DNA of 15,832 nt from Acanthaster planci (taxonomy: Eukaryota; Echinodermata; Asteroidea; Valvatida; Acanthasteridae): assembly GCF_001949145.1 (NCBI RefSeq), contig NW_019091575.1:262441-278272 (forward strand), read 5' to 3'. Positions 1-10,437 of the stretch are shown here, in pieces. Numbering within the stretch: position 1 is the first letter of the stretch; each line of letters begins with the position of its first letter. The position numbers and the translations under genes are program-made. The notes under the pieces were generated by a model. The model saw only the letters and a program-made list of their open reading frames with translations, searched no databases and was not told where the DNA came from.

Positions 1-360
1 CAGGTACCAGCTTTCACTGGTGGATTCGCAGCACACAATAGTGTCTCAGGTACCAGCTTTCACTGGTGGATTCCTAGCACACAGTGGTGTCTCAGGTACA
101 GCATTCACTGGTGGATTCATAGCACACTGTGGTGTCTCAGGTACCAGCTTTTGAGGTGAATTCATAGCACATAGTGGTGTCTCAGGTACCAGCTTTTGAG
201 GTGAATTCATAGCACATAGTGGTGTCTCAGGTACCAGCTTTTGAGGTGAATTCATAGCACATAGTGGTGTCTCAGGTACCAGCTTTTGTGGTGAATTCAT
301 AGCACATAGTGGTGTCTTAGGTGCAAGTTTACTGGAGAAGTCATAGCACACTGTAGTGTC
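1..360. repeat. 45-bp minisatellite, about 8 copies
   Basis: Tandem copies begin at 1, 47, 93, 138, 183, 228, 273 and 318. The first two are 46 bp, the next five 45 bp, and the last is a degenerate 43-bp copy. The typical unit starts CAGGTACCAGCTTTTGAGGT and ends near CATAGTGGTGTCT. Copies 4 to 7 are almost identical, while the first three and the last diverge, which suggests recent expansion in the middle. The array may continue left of the window. Because 45 is a multiple of 3, the minus strand stays open as a 15-residue repeat, but I see no sign that it is coding. The position is presumably an intron of the CC2D1 gene. Confidence 0.93.
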
Positions 361-753
361 ACAAAACTGGTGCCAACGTGTTGCCCAAAAATTTCCTTCA
401 GGCTCAGCTCCTGAAAAAAATCACTGTGGCACTCTCAGAAAAAATCTTGAGGGAGGACGTATCCCCCAGGTTCTTCTAGGGTTAAAACAGTGTTTATTTA
501 TAAAGCTATCCTCGTTAGAAACTGTGCAAGCCAGTGAGAGAAATAATTTTTGACGAAACTGAACGAGGTTGCTACACCAGAATTGTAATTGAGTCAGTTA
601 CAGGTAATGTCACAAGTTATGAGATGATAAATGTTTTGAACAGCACTTTACTTGACTGAAGGATTGATGATTTGATTATAACTCATGTTTATTCATGGAA
701 GTAATTAATATTTGAATAATGTAATAATCAGAGATTGTCTTTTATTCCTGTAG
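361..753 (+). other. Intronic sequence, no exon recognised
   Basis: This stretch lies between the minisatellite and the first recognisable CC2D1 exon. It is AT-rich, especially after 560, and ends in a usable acceptor (TTTATTCCTGTAG, ending at 753). No reading frame here resembles the C2 domain or DM14 repeats expected upstream in CC2D1, so it is best read as the 3' part of an intron that begins left of the window. Confidence 0.6.
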
Positions 754-3014
754 GTTCCTACATCAAGCTCAAGTCTCAGTAGTCCTTCAAAGCAACCAAC
801 TCCTCATGTAAGTTAACTTTTTAAGTTTAAGTGTCAAACATATTCCAAGAAAACAGTGTCTTTACAATATCAGTGTATTAGGATATGAATATTTATAGTT
901 TTGGTGAGTTGTTTGTCTGTAAGCAGTGCTGGGTATTATGCCCAATATATGCCTTGGATAAACCTAGTGTTTACTGGTGTAAGTAGCATCTTGATCACAG
1001 TGGTGCTTGGCATGATTGTCAGGTCATGGAGCATTGTGCTGGTGTTCGTCTGGGTAGATGGATCTTTGAGTGAGTAGCTAACACCCAGAGAAAATTACCT
1101 GGAGAGGTTGAAAATTTTGCAGGGCTGTAGAAGGTAGAGCTATGTTGATTCACCTTAGGAAATAGAAGGAATGAATGTGCCATTGGTTTCTGCTTTATGG
1201 GGGATTTTTGAGGAATCAGTAATATTTTTATCAAAAATACTTGTTAAACTGAAGTTAATAGACACACATCAGCGCTTTGTCAATGTGTACAGGTAAGCGG
1301 GAGACATTACCATCAGTGATGGACACAGGGTATGTGAAAGTCAGGTATCCTAACTTGAAACATGAATCAGCTACATTTGTGATTATGAATAACTTTTCTC
1401 CTCAGGGTAATACAGCAGCAAACCCATCACAAAAGTAAGTTGTAATTTGTTGTTTGATTTGCAGCCCAGTCACCTGTGTAACATATGTACCACGTAACAT
1501 TTATTTTAAAAGCAGTTTGTTTTTATTTCATAAATACTGGTAGCATCCATACTGTGACAAAGATGAGTACATAACATTAATGTTTATAGCGTTGAAAAGT
1601 TTGGGTATGGCCTCAACTGAACAAGTAAAAAAGAGACATTTTGACACAAGATGGGGCAGTTTTGGAGAGGGAAAACAGGATTTAATGTACATTTAATGTA
1701 ATTAATTCCTATTTTCTGAATTTAGCTCATTTTAACTTTGTTTAGGAATGTGCAGCCTGCTGATAGTTTAGCTGTATTGAACTGGGAGCTAGAGACACTC
1801 AAGAAAAAGGTATTTCAGCCTGGAGCGTAGTATCTAATGTAGTTCTGTAATCTTGGATAATAGCTGTTACATTTTCATTCAAAGGTTTTTACTTTTTAAC
1901 CCTAACTTGAAAGAGGGCTAAATTGGAGGTTTGAGTACTATTGGGTTAAGATACATGTATGTTATGTATATCTATGTTGATTTGCCAACCTTCTTGTATG
2001 ATTTAGCTGGCAGAATTTCAGGCACAAAGAAGGAGTATTCCTAAAGAATTGAACGAACAGCAAAAGATACTGTCAGACAGGATGCACAAGCTGCAGTTGT
2101 TCCTGAAGGAGGGTGGAAAACAAGCCAGGCAAGGTATCAAAATTATCCTAAATATTCAGTGCCTACTTGCCTATCTTATATTATTTTGCCTGTTATGTTT
2201 TAGTAGATGGACACTGACAGACACTGATGAAACTGTGCCGATTATCAGGGACTTAGCCGGGGTGTTGTTGATTTTTAATTGTTTTTGTTGATAACCTCCT
2301 TGTATTTGTGTCAGCAAATTTGTGTGACTGTTGGCAAAAAGGCCATTATAAAGAGCACTACACAGTGTGTGATGATTCCTTGTTCTTTTCAACACTGCAG
2401 AGGATGAAAGATATCATCTCTCTCTCCTTTTGTTGATGCTCAAATTAAATTTTTGTGTCAGAGGAAGTCATTTTAGAACATGTTAGGTGTTCATCCTTTC
2501 AATTTTCAGCTGTTTTGTCACAAGTTGACTTTTGAAATTTGATTAAAATTTTGGAAATAATTGCAATTTTGTTGGCTATCGTTGAACCTCATACATGTAT
2601 ATTTACAGATATTAAATATAAGTGAAAGATGTACACATTTGTGCACTCTCTCAAATCCCCTTCCTTCATACATTGTTTCCAGCCTATGTGGCCAGACTAC
2701 AAGCATCTTTATCCAGCTACTTTGCCCTAGCTAAGCAGAGCTTACAAGCTGGGAACAAGGAAAAGGCAGGGGTTCTCATGGCCAAAAGGAAGCTTGTTGA
2801 AAGTGAGGTAGGCTGGCTCTTCATTCCATCATAAGATGTGAGATAATGATCATCAGTTTTCCATATTGATTTAAATTCCTGCTTGCATGTGCCTCTTAGT
2901 TTGCAGTGTTTTGCTCTTGATGGTGACATAACTGAGGTACTTTATTGCTTGTACCCTTAGATTGCTTCATTGACAAAGTGATTACTAAAATATTCCCAGC
3001 TGGCAGGAAGATGA
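754..3014 (+). CDS. CC2D1: CC2D1 (Lgd family) C-terminal part, six exons
   Basis: Coding exons are 754-807, 1406-1434, 1746-1809, 2007-2133, 2683-2807 and 3000-3014 (stop TGA 3012-3014). All five introns are GT-AG and the phases agree, giving 137 C-terminal residues. The first two exons encode a Ser/Pro/Thr-rich linker. The next three encode a charged helical, probably coiled-coil segment (LNWELETLKKKLAEFQAQRR, then IPKELNEQQKILSDRM, then YVARLQASLSSYFALAKQ) ending KRKLVESE-LAGR. This matches the tail of human CC2D1A as I recall it (a V-P-E-V segment after an RQARR stretch, then an E-Q-G-G stretch, then RRNLVESEL near the terminus). Known relatives (CC2D1A, CC2D1B, Drosophila Lgd) carry DM14 repeats and a C2 domain, bind ESCRT-III/CHMP4 proteins and act in endosomal sorting, Notch and NF-kB signalling. 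Those domains lie outside the window, so the gene is partial at its 5' end. I cannot choose between the A and B paralogues; many invertebrates have a single copy. Confidence is high for the family and for exons 3 to 5, and moderate for exons 1 and 2, which are low complexity. Confidence 0.88.
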
Positions 3015-3979
3015 AGTTATTATATACCACTGAGTAACATTCAACGGAAGTGTTGTGAAAGTACAGAGACTTATGATCACATCTGATAAAGGAAGTGCCC
3101 TAGAATAGGACTTGAGTATGTAGTTTGTGATTGAAAGAACTTTCAATATTTATTTGTGCGCTTTCATGGTAAACATTGCTTAAACCAATAGCACTTAATA
3201 TTGGACCTGTAATTCAAGTAAGCAGTTCTGTGGCAAATACACACGTGTAGATATTTTTGTTCATATTATAATTAAAATGTAAGTAACACAAAAAGTGACT
3301 AGCATTCTATGAAATTTGGGAGTGGAAGTGCTTCCATTTGTAAGTTAATCAAGACCATTCATTTGATACAAAAACTCCCCAGTATCAATCAACAGGTTGA
3401 AATCTATGATCAGCCATACAAGTTTCCCTGATTTCAACAGTTTTACTTCCAGTGTCTGAAGTTAGAAAATATTGAGTAGTTTGAATTTCCATTTTTTTTC
3501 CTGGCTTGCCAGTTGCATAGCTGTGATGAAAGTCAGAATATGTATAGGCTGGAGCTTCACAGAAGCAGACTTTATGAAACTGCATTTAGTAGACAATATT
3601 AGCTTCATATGTCAGCTTTCCAGATAGCATTCATCTTGCAGAGTTCAGGATCACTGAAACCTCTCTTCAGAGCAGATATTGTAAGTTAAACAAACTTTCA
3701 CTTCTGTGAAATTTAATCCTGATTTTAAAACAAATCGATACTGGAGTTTGATGTGTTTTGTTAATTTTCAGCTATTTTGTTGACAAGTTGGGATGCATGT
3801 GCTAGAAATAAGGAGAAAATTGTCAAAACGAGTGGTACTAAATGAGAGAGATATTGATGTATGTCCGTCATGCAAGCATGTGTGTTTGCACAGCCTTTGG
3901 CAACTCAATGCAGACAGTAGGAAAAGTTGAAGCAAGGTAAACTTTCTCAACTGTCACCATCCCTATTGGCATCAGTTGC
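3015..3979 (+). other. Probable CC2D1 3' UTR
   Basis: This is AT-rich sequence with stops in all frames after the CC2D1 stop codon. I see no protein similarity, no tandem repeat and no recognisable structure. It is read as 3' UTR because the first canonical poly(A) signal I see lies at its end. Confidence 0.45.
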
Positions 3980-3985
3980 AATAAA
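3980..3985 (+). terminator. Candidate poly(A) signal of CC2D1
   Basis: AATAAA lies 966 nt after the stop codon and is followed by a GT-rich stretch (GATTGTGTATCATTGG, about 3998-4013) of the kind that promotes cleavage. I noticed no canonical AATAAA between the stop and this site. A second copy at 4620-4625 could serve a longer transcript. The cleavage site is inferred. Confidence 0.45.
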
Positions 3986-4969
3986 GTGTTTCAATATGAT
4001 TGTGTATCATTGGAAACTGATTGGCGATGCTCTCTGCATCTCTTTATGTGGCCATGGAAACCAGACTATACAAATTAAAATTCTTTTCAGCGACTACAGA
4101 TTAAAGTTTTCACTACAATGTTGGGACTGTTATTCATGTGGTGTGGGATAGTGCCTACCTGTGCAATCTCTTGTAAGGAATAGAGAGTAAAATGAAACTG
4201 CTTGTTTTTCCACTTTCCTTTTATTTATCCATCATTTATACTTTTTCAAATAGAACAAATGTGTACCACTTTTGGTACTTTAGGTATTTCATCCAAAGAA
4301 TATTCCGAGGACCTGGAAGATGCTGTTTTTGTTTGTGAAGCTTGATGTACATTTTGGGGGAACTGAAATGCATCAAAGTCAGCAACACTTTCATTGCTAC
4401 ATGTAATTGAAATATAATATCTAGACAAATGGTTGAAGTGTTTGAGTTGTTTTAGACTGTGAACACGTGTAGAAATGGTCACTTCAAAATCATCAAAGTG
4501 CTTGAAATGTGTAATAGGAGTCTCTTGGGAAACATTGATTATTAAAGTTGCCAGAACATGTATACCATCCAAATGGACGCAGATTTAGAAAAACAGCCAT
4601 ATTGTGCAATGTATGGTCAAATAAAAGTTTGTCTACTAAACTGCAGAATTTTTCATGCATATTTTTTTCTTTAGTGTAATAAAAACCCTTAGATGGAATG
4701 TAGAGTGCTGGATTTGATCATTGTTTGGTCAGGGTTATGTATTTGTAGCTTTCTGACTGAAATTTCTGGGCAGTCTGTTTACAATTGACATAACTGCTTC
4801 GTTGTAGTCTATGGTATAGCTAATGTTATAATTGCCTTGAAAAGTTTTTATCATTTCTTTTTTAATATGGAGTTTCATTAGATTGAATAACAAAAGCACA
4901 CTGTCTGAAACAGGTGGATCCTTTCTTGCAGCTTTGAAAATTAACCAGCACTCTTACATTGTATATTAA
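3986..4969. other. Intergenic, nothing recognised
   Basis: The stretch is AT-rich with only short frames. The minus-strand frame at 4246-4572 (108 codons) has no recognisable domain, and its composition resembles the surrounding non-coding DNA. A TACATGTA octamer occurs at 4398 and an AATAAA at 4620-4625. It ends with the TTAA (4966-4969) that borders the next element. Confidence 0.6.
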
Positions 4970-5531
4970 CCTCTTGCTGCTTGGTGCTTTCAAAAATGCA
5001 GTGCACATGTAACGGGAAACTTTCAAGACTTTCAGCTTTCAAAATTCTTCAAAAATTCATCATTTCATTCAATGGACGTTTACACCCAAACTGTTTGACT
5101 GTTTGGTGGCTACTCTAAGCTGACAGGCAACCTTCATTGACTCATTGAGTATTTCAACCAGGCCTGCCGCTCTGTAAAGAGAGCCCAGAATTGTGAGGTG
5201 TTGTGTAATTTCCTTTGTTCCCAGTGAATGCGAGTGGCGTCTTTTCAAATGCGGCTGGATTAGCATGCAGCGGTGCTGTGTCGCTCATCAGTGGGGCCCT
5301 GGAGCACTTTTGTCCGTGGTGCATGCCCAAAACAGTGGTATACTGTTTAAAAAGTGATAGATTACCTTTAAAAAATGCAAGCCGAAAAATGATGGCAATT
5401 CCCGGCAGCAGGTCTTTTGTTCTGAGTACTGTCTTTTGTTACATGGACCAGCTCTTTTGTCCCATTTCGGGCACACCGGCTCTGCGTATAAACCCATGGT
5501 GATCGAAACAGGGTTCCCAAGCAGCAAGTGG
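4970..5531. mobile_element. Non-autonomous piggyBac-type element (MITE), 562 bp
   Basis: The left end CCTCTTGCTGCTTGG (4970-4984) and the reverse complement of the right end (5517-5531, CCACTTGCTGCTTGG) agree at 14 of 15 positions. Both ends are flanked by TTAA, at 4966-4969 and 5532-5535. A TTAA target duplication together with termini beginning CC is the signature of the piggyBac superfamily. The interior has no transposase: frames at 5215-5502 (+) and 5288-5527 (-) have no DDD-type domain, so the element would depend on a transposase made elsewhere. From about 5220 the interior is richer in GC and CpG than the surroundings and carries three spaced TCTTTTGT motifs (5412-5456). The terminal repeats are short and the rest of the element is not palindromic. 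Confidence 0.75.
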
Positions 5532-5887
5532 TTAAGGTCTATTTCTGGAAGTGACTTGGCTTATGCTATGCAAATGGTGCATCATATGTGTACAGATATT
5601 GTGGATAATTCCAGACATTCATGTAGTCCAACATGCACGTACAATTGGGAAGTGACACATATCATTCACAGGGTGTAATTTAATAGGCAATGGAGAGCGA
5701 TATAGTAGTTAAAATTTTGAACTCGAAATTTGTCAGGGATTACATTTTAAAGCACACAGTGTTATGACTATTCGTTTGTGTAAGAGCGAAAGCCATAATT
5801 AGAAATTGGCATTTCCCTGATGCAGAGTATATTTTATTTAATATTTTGTGATACCCACTGCTACATCTGACCAGCCAACCTAAACAA

Positions 5888-5956
5888 GCTTGATGGTCAA
5901 GTTGTTAAGATGTCTGAACTAGTAAGCAGGAAGTCATGGGTCTAAGTCCCACCTGA
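5888..5956 (+). mobile_element. tRNA-derived SINE head
   Basis: The sequence has the layout of a tRNA gene with both internal RNA polymerase III promoter boxes. A box A-like TGGTCAAGTTG (5894-5904) is followed by TTAAGATGTC, and a box B-like GGTCTAAGTCC (5939-5949) lies in a CATGGGTCTAAGTCCCACC context. The start-to-start spacing of 45 nt fits a tRNA. The order TTAAGA, CTAGTAAGC, GTCATGGGT is common in invertebrate tRNA-derived SINEs. Box B departs from GGTTCRANNCC, and I cannot close a convincing acceptor stem, so a functional tRNA is unlikely. The 3' body is not delimited; an AT-rich tail may end near 6035. Confidence 0.6.
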
Positions 5957-7560
5957 GTATAGCTTGTAATCACTCTTATACACTGAGCTTGTCGTTTTAT
6001 GAATGTTCGTTGATATTAAAGGCAAAACCCACAATTAAAAACTACATGTACATTTGAAAAAGTATGTAATCAGCTTTCCTGTGCAAGTACTTGCCTTGCC
6101 ATTCACAAACAGACACCTAGTGTATTTTTTGATAGTTTTACCTGCTAAATTAGGCCAGTTTTAGAGGTCTGGTTAGTGTGAGTTTGGAATCAGTGGTTTT
6201 CAGTTGTTTGCGAGTACTGGATGCAGTCATGGTATATCTATTTGGAGGGGAAGCTGACAAAGTACACTTTACAAAGTGGATACAAAGCAGTCAAACACAC
6301 CCTGTAATGACAAATTCTAATCTGAAAAACTGCCAAAAGCAAAATCTAAGGCTTGTGAGAACATAATGCAAAAATATGAGCAGTCCTTACGAGATGGTTG
6401 TATGTTTAATTTTTCTAGGAATAGTCATCTTTGATTTACGAAAAGATGTAAGACATTTAGCTCTGCTTTTAAGAATTGCAAGAATTTTTCTGTAATTGAT
6501 TGGAAAATTTAAACTGTAAAATAAACAAATGGTAACTGATGTTGACAAGTTATTTTAATTAAGTTTAATCAGAATGATCTCAACTTACTTTGTATTTCAC
6601 ATTGATAATCTAACAGCAAACATGCGCAACATTGATACAGATAGCTGAATTACTTAAAGTAGCTGGAGCCAAGTCTAACCTATGATGCTATGGTATACAA
6701 AAAATGGAATTGTTTATCTAGTTTCACAATTCTATTCTTGTATCACCTCTATCTGTCTTATCTTGAATACTGTTTACTCTTAAAAAAAGAACTGGGTATC
6801 AAAGTTAGCTTGACTTACTTTGGATTCCTGTCCAGGCTAACAATGTCAGTCATATCAATTCGGGCATTTTACTCAAATGCTTCATAGTGTTGGAATCAGG
6901 CCTGCAGTTGTCACTGAAAAGACCCGCATGATTATCAAGAAAAGACAGTAAACTTTTCTAAATATCTTATTCCAAGTTAAAATAGGACACTGCAACAAAC
7001 AAATATGCAGTAAATATTCCATGTACCATGCTGTTTGTTGACACACAATCACAATCTACACATGCTAAGTGTTAGATGGGCTTTTATGGTTCCCTGCTGT
7101 AGTGATGTTGATACATATTTCAAGATGAATGCTTTTAATAGTTGACAGTGTGCAATTTTGTTTGCAAAATAGTGTGTCCTTACAGTACAGTATTCAGCAA
7201 GATGAGCAAAATACATAAAATGCAAATCATCCAGTGCGACTCTAGATATAGCTCTTTGTTGTTCAGCCCCAAGGAGATCTCATCCTTGATCTACTCAATG
7301 TAATGAAAACTAAACTGGTAAAACTGGGCAGTGTTAGAAGTAAACTGAAAGTCATCTGACATTGTCAACCTCAGATCTGATTTATTCCCCATTATGCCTA
7401 GTTTCAACACTGCAGCACTGTTATTTGATACAGTTTCCAGTAACAAGACTGAACAGATAAGCTGCTACATCCCTGACACTATTAACCTCCATTGCATTCT
7501 TTTCTATGTGATACAGAAAAATGAATTATAACCAACACCCTCAATAGTGTAAAAGTTAAT
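5957..7560. other. Intergenic, nothing recognised
   Basis: AT-rich sequence with scattered short frames (for example 6178-6366 and 6690-6887 on +), none with a recognisable motif, signal peptide or splice-consistent continuation. A TACATGTA octamer is at 6043 and an AATAAA at 6520-6525. I see no repeat or RNA gene after the SINE head. Confidence 0.55.
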
Positions 7561-7619
7561 TTAGTGTCAAAACACTAAGCTATAATAAACATGGCTTTAA
7601 ACCGCGTATTACAATACGC
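7561..7619. repeat. Two adjacent perfect short hairpins
   Basis: TTAGTGT (7561-7567) pairs perfectly with ACACTAA (7572-7578) across a 4-nt loop. Twenty-five bases on, GCGTATT (7604-7610) pairs perfectly with AATACGC (7613-7619) across two bases. These could be the core of a small foldback transposon or chance palindromes in AT-rich DNA. No flanking target duplication was found. Confidence 0.5.
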
Positions 7620-8179
7620 ACATATCACTTATTAGCACAATGCTCAACCGTCAAATCAAAGTAATGGATTTCACAATTTTTCTTCCATCGAGTGGCTCTA
7701 CTTGCAGTGTGATTCTAGAATCTACTGCAAATCCAGACTACATTCAACTAACATAGTCATACATTTTGGGGGGGTTGTGCATGAGATTAATGGTGGAGCT
7801 ATTTGGAGTGGAGTGAGGCTTTTCTGGGGGAGGGGGAAGGCAGGATACTTCAGAAAGCTTTTGTAAAACCAAATATCTGTTGCATTTGTTAAATGTTCAG
7901 AAATTATCTGTGACAATGCATTGACAATGACATGACATCTGGAAGTATTTTCTCTGTGACTCAAAAACCTGAAAATTTAAAAAATGCATGATTTATAAGA
8001 AAATAAAGACATTTAAAAGAAAAAATGGTTTGAATATATTCACTTCACACAATCCTATCCACAAAATGAAATGGATAATGTTCTCATGTACATAAATGTA
8101 ACCGTTCGAGCCAACTCCAGTTGAAAAGAATGTAATTAATACAGAGCACAATGTAATTTGTTGTATTTAAAATATTCCC
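7620..8179. other. Intergenic with G-rich tracts
   Basis: This contains a run of G after TTTT at about 7767-7774 and a GGGGGAGGGGG-like tract at about 7826-7837. The minus-strand frame over them (7722-7964) is proline-rich only because it reads the antisense C-runs. No gene or bounded element is evident. Confidence 0.5.
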
Positions 8180-8224
8180 AAATAGGTCACTTAGGAGACA
8201 TTTTGTGGTAAATTTTTCAACATT

Positions 8225-8248
8225 AGGGAGACATTTCAGTGTCTCCCT
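8225..8248. repeat. 9-bp perfect hairpin inside the foldback element
   Basis: AGGGAGACA (8225-8233) and TGTCTCCCT (8240-8248) are perfect complements around a 6-nt loop, TTTCAG. Extending three bases outward keeps 11 of 12 pairs (one T/G). The stem repeats the GGAGACA motif of the outer arms. Confidence 0.85.
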
Positions 8249-8261
8249 GATGCTCCAACTA

Positions 8262-8282
8262 CCAAAAGGAGGAAACTTTTGG
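8262..8282. repeat. 7-bp perfect hairpin inside the foldback element
   Basis: CCAAAAG (8262-8268) and CTTTTGG (8276-8282) pair perfectly around the 7-nt loop GAGGAAA. It follows the previous hairpin by 13 nt, so the element carries two tandem stem-loops between its outer arms. Confidence 0.75.
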
Positions 8283-8436
8283 CTGTCCACATTTTGAGAG
8301 ATGATAGATTAGGGTCTGAAAGGAAAACACGCAAAGTTTGCTTAAGCTCGGATTAGGGAATATTGAATTATGGGACGGTAAAGTTTGAAAAATTTTGTGC
8401 ACGTTCCTGTGAGAATGTCTCCCAAGTGACCCATTT

Positions 8437-10437
8437 TCGGTAAAATTAGTAATGGAATTATGAAAGAATCATGCAAAAGTAATTTAAAGTATCATTTCTT
8501 TTAAAATTATTTCCAACAACTTGCTGAGGGAAACACTTCAGTTTCTTTTCGCACTGTTCTCCATGTGCTTCTTATTCATCAATTATAAACATTTGCCAAG
8601 AAAACAACGTCCACAAAACCTTCTACTTACATGTACAGGAAGAAAGGTATTATGTGCTAATGAAGTTCAACCCATCACAAGGGCAGATCCAGGGGAGGAG
8701 GCCAATGGGAGCATGCCCCCCTCCCCCCACAATCAAGATTTTTTTTTTAATCAGAGTGAAGATGGAGGTTGTTCTGCATGGACAGAGCCATTTTGTTCAG
8801 GTAATTGTTTCTGTGCAGCTGCTTCATTGAGATTGATGCAATGGGTTAATGCAGAAGTACATCTGGGATGTTACTAACTTGTCTTGGCCACCTCACCCCC
8901 CAATTTGGGTCTGGATCCGGTTTAGGCCCAGTAGTGCATTGTGGCTATTGGATCAGCTATGAAATACAATATATTATCATGGCACAAGACAAATCTACAT
9001 TTACTGAATTCTTCATGAGCTCATCTGTGTACATGTATATCTCTGTTTATATGTACATATATTTACAATATCAAGATACTGACAAGATTGGATCATCAGA
9101 ATTTATCTGCATTCCTTCACAAAATATACAGTTCTACAACCTTCTATATATGTTTGTCCAATCGAATTAACTGCAACTATTACTTTCCAGTTACATAAAG
9201 CAAAATTCTAGGACACTGTGATACTTTCCAAGCCATGAGGGTTTACAAATGGCATACTGAATTTATAATTCAACCACCCCCCCAAAAAAAATTCAGAGAA
9301 ATAAAACAAGGAAAGAATGATTAGAAATGGAAAGTAAAAACTACATTTGTATGCAAAAACAAATGCTTAGACTAACAACTTAACAATATAAATGAAAAAC
9401 ATCTTGTGCTTTTCTCCTGTCATTTAAAAGATACTTGAACTACATGGAAACACAGCTCCAGCATGGACTGAACAATTACATGTATTTACCATTGTTTTAA
9501 AACCTTTTACATTGGAAGGGGAAAGGGACAAAGCAATCTCACCTCAGACAGTGCCCTGGCATTGACATGTTATTTTAACCTGCAGACATGTTACATCAGT
9601 TTTGACAATGCTTTACTGAACAAGTTCTCATTCTGAAGTAATTTCCGGTTAATCTGAAATTCACTGGTTTTTAATTTAACTGATGGTTTGAGTGCTGAAG
9701 TAGTTTTCTAAAATCAGAAACATGGTATATAGCAGCAAATAGTCAATTGACTTGTATGTGGAGGATAGAATACTGTCTCTATAAAGTCTTAGAGTAGAGG
9801 CTTGGTACACTAAGACAATAGCTGTCAATACTTACGCAATCTGTACCACTGTTGCCATTGGGATGATATCTTTCATGTATGGAATTCACAGGGTTTAAGA
9901 TATCAACTCTTACACCTTGTACAATGCACATGTGGCCAACAGTTGTTCAAGTTTATGCACATTCATATTACATCAGGACTATAACGACCTGAGTTATGTG
10001 CATTAATGTTAGTAAAGATTTGCATGTCATTCCGTTGTTTCTTCCATGTAAAAGAAAAAAATCACCTGCACAAAACAGGTAAATAAAACTCTTCTCCCAA
10101 ACACTTTAATGACAAGTTCTATCAAGTTAAAGTAAAAACCACATCAGCCTACAATTTGGATTTCATGACATGTACTTTGATTACACAAAATCCATTGTTT
10201 ATTGCACTAAAAACGAACAAAACAATGGGGAAAAATGAAAAAAAACCCTCAAATCTGCTTTAGTTTCCAATTACCAAAGAATCTAATTTTGTTTCTGTCT
10301 CTTCATTGTCTCAAATTGTGAGTGGCTTAGATGAATTTTGGATCTCCATGCATGCTGTATCTATGGGGGTCCTCTCAATGCGTCAAACTTTGTCATCTGC
10401 GATAAAACGAAAGAGAAACGACTGAAATAAAGATGCC
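8437..10437. other. Intergenic; low-complexity tracts only
   Basis: The longest frame (8521-8877, +, 118 codons) runs through a C-run (about 8715-8728) and an A/T run and has no recognisable domain. G- and C-rich patches with GATCC cores (8681-8728 and 8896-8928) may be worn transposon ends, but they do not match well enough to call. TACATGTA octamers are at 8628, 9030 and 9477. The part nearest UBE2W may belong to a long 3' UTR of that gene. Confidence 0.5.

Larger units (their letters stand above)
8180..8436. mobile_element. 257-bp foldback/MITE-like element
   Basis: The left arm (8180-8204) and the reverse complement of the right arm (8412-8436) agree at 22 of 25 positions, sharing GGTCACTTRGGAGACATT. 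The motif GGAGACA recurs inside in both orientations (8194, 8227 and, inverted, 8240-8246 and 8417-8422), a pattern of subterminal repeats. Two further perfect hairpins lie within. There is no coding capacity. I could not identify a clean target-site duplication, so the exact ends and the superfamily are unknown. Confidence 0.6.

Noticed and set aside
46-351. 101-codon minus-strand reading frame with a 15-residue repeat
   Set aside because: It is the translation of the 45-bp minisatellite; unit length divisible by three explains the open frame.
1-360. CRISPR-like array
   Set aside because: The repeats are directly contiguous with no unique spacers, and the window is eukaryotic.
2049-2291. 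Single-exon reading frame beginning NEQQKILSDRM
   Set aside because: Its first part is the CC2D1 exon 2007-2133; the rest is intron read through past a good GT donor.
5215-5502. 95-codon frame rich in Cys, Ser and Ala inside the TTAA-flanked element
   Set aside because: There is no recognisable domain, an overlapping antisense frame of similar length exists, and it sits in a non-autonomous transposon.
8521-8877. 118-codon plus-strand frame with a hydrophobic start
   Set aside because: It crosses a C-run and an A/T homopolymer, has no splice or domain support, and its composition resembles the intergenic background.
8681-8928. Possible transposon with GATCCAG-containing ends (GGGCAGATCCAGGGG and, inverted, CTGGATCCGGTTTAGGCCC)
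   Set aside because: The ends align only over about 7 bases with different spacing, and no target duplication was found.
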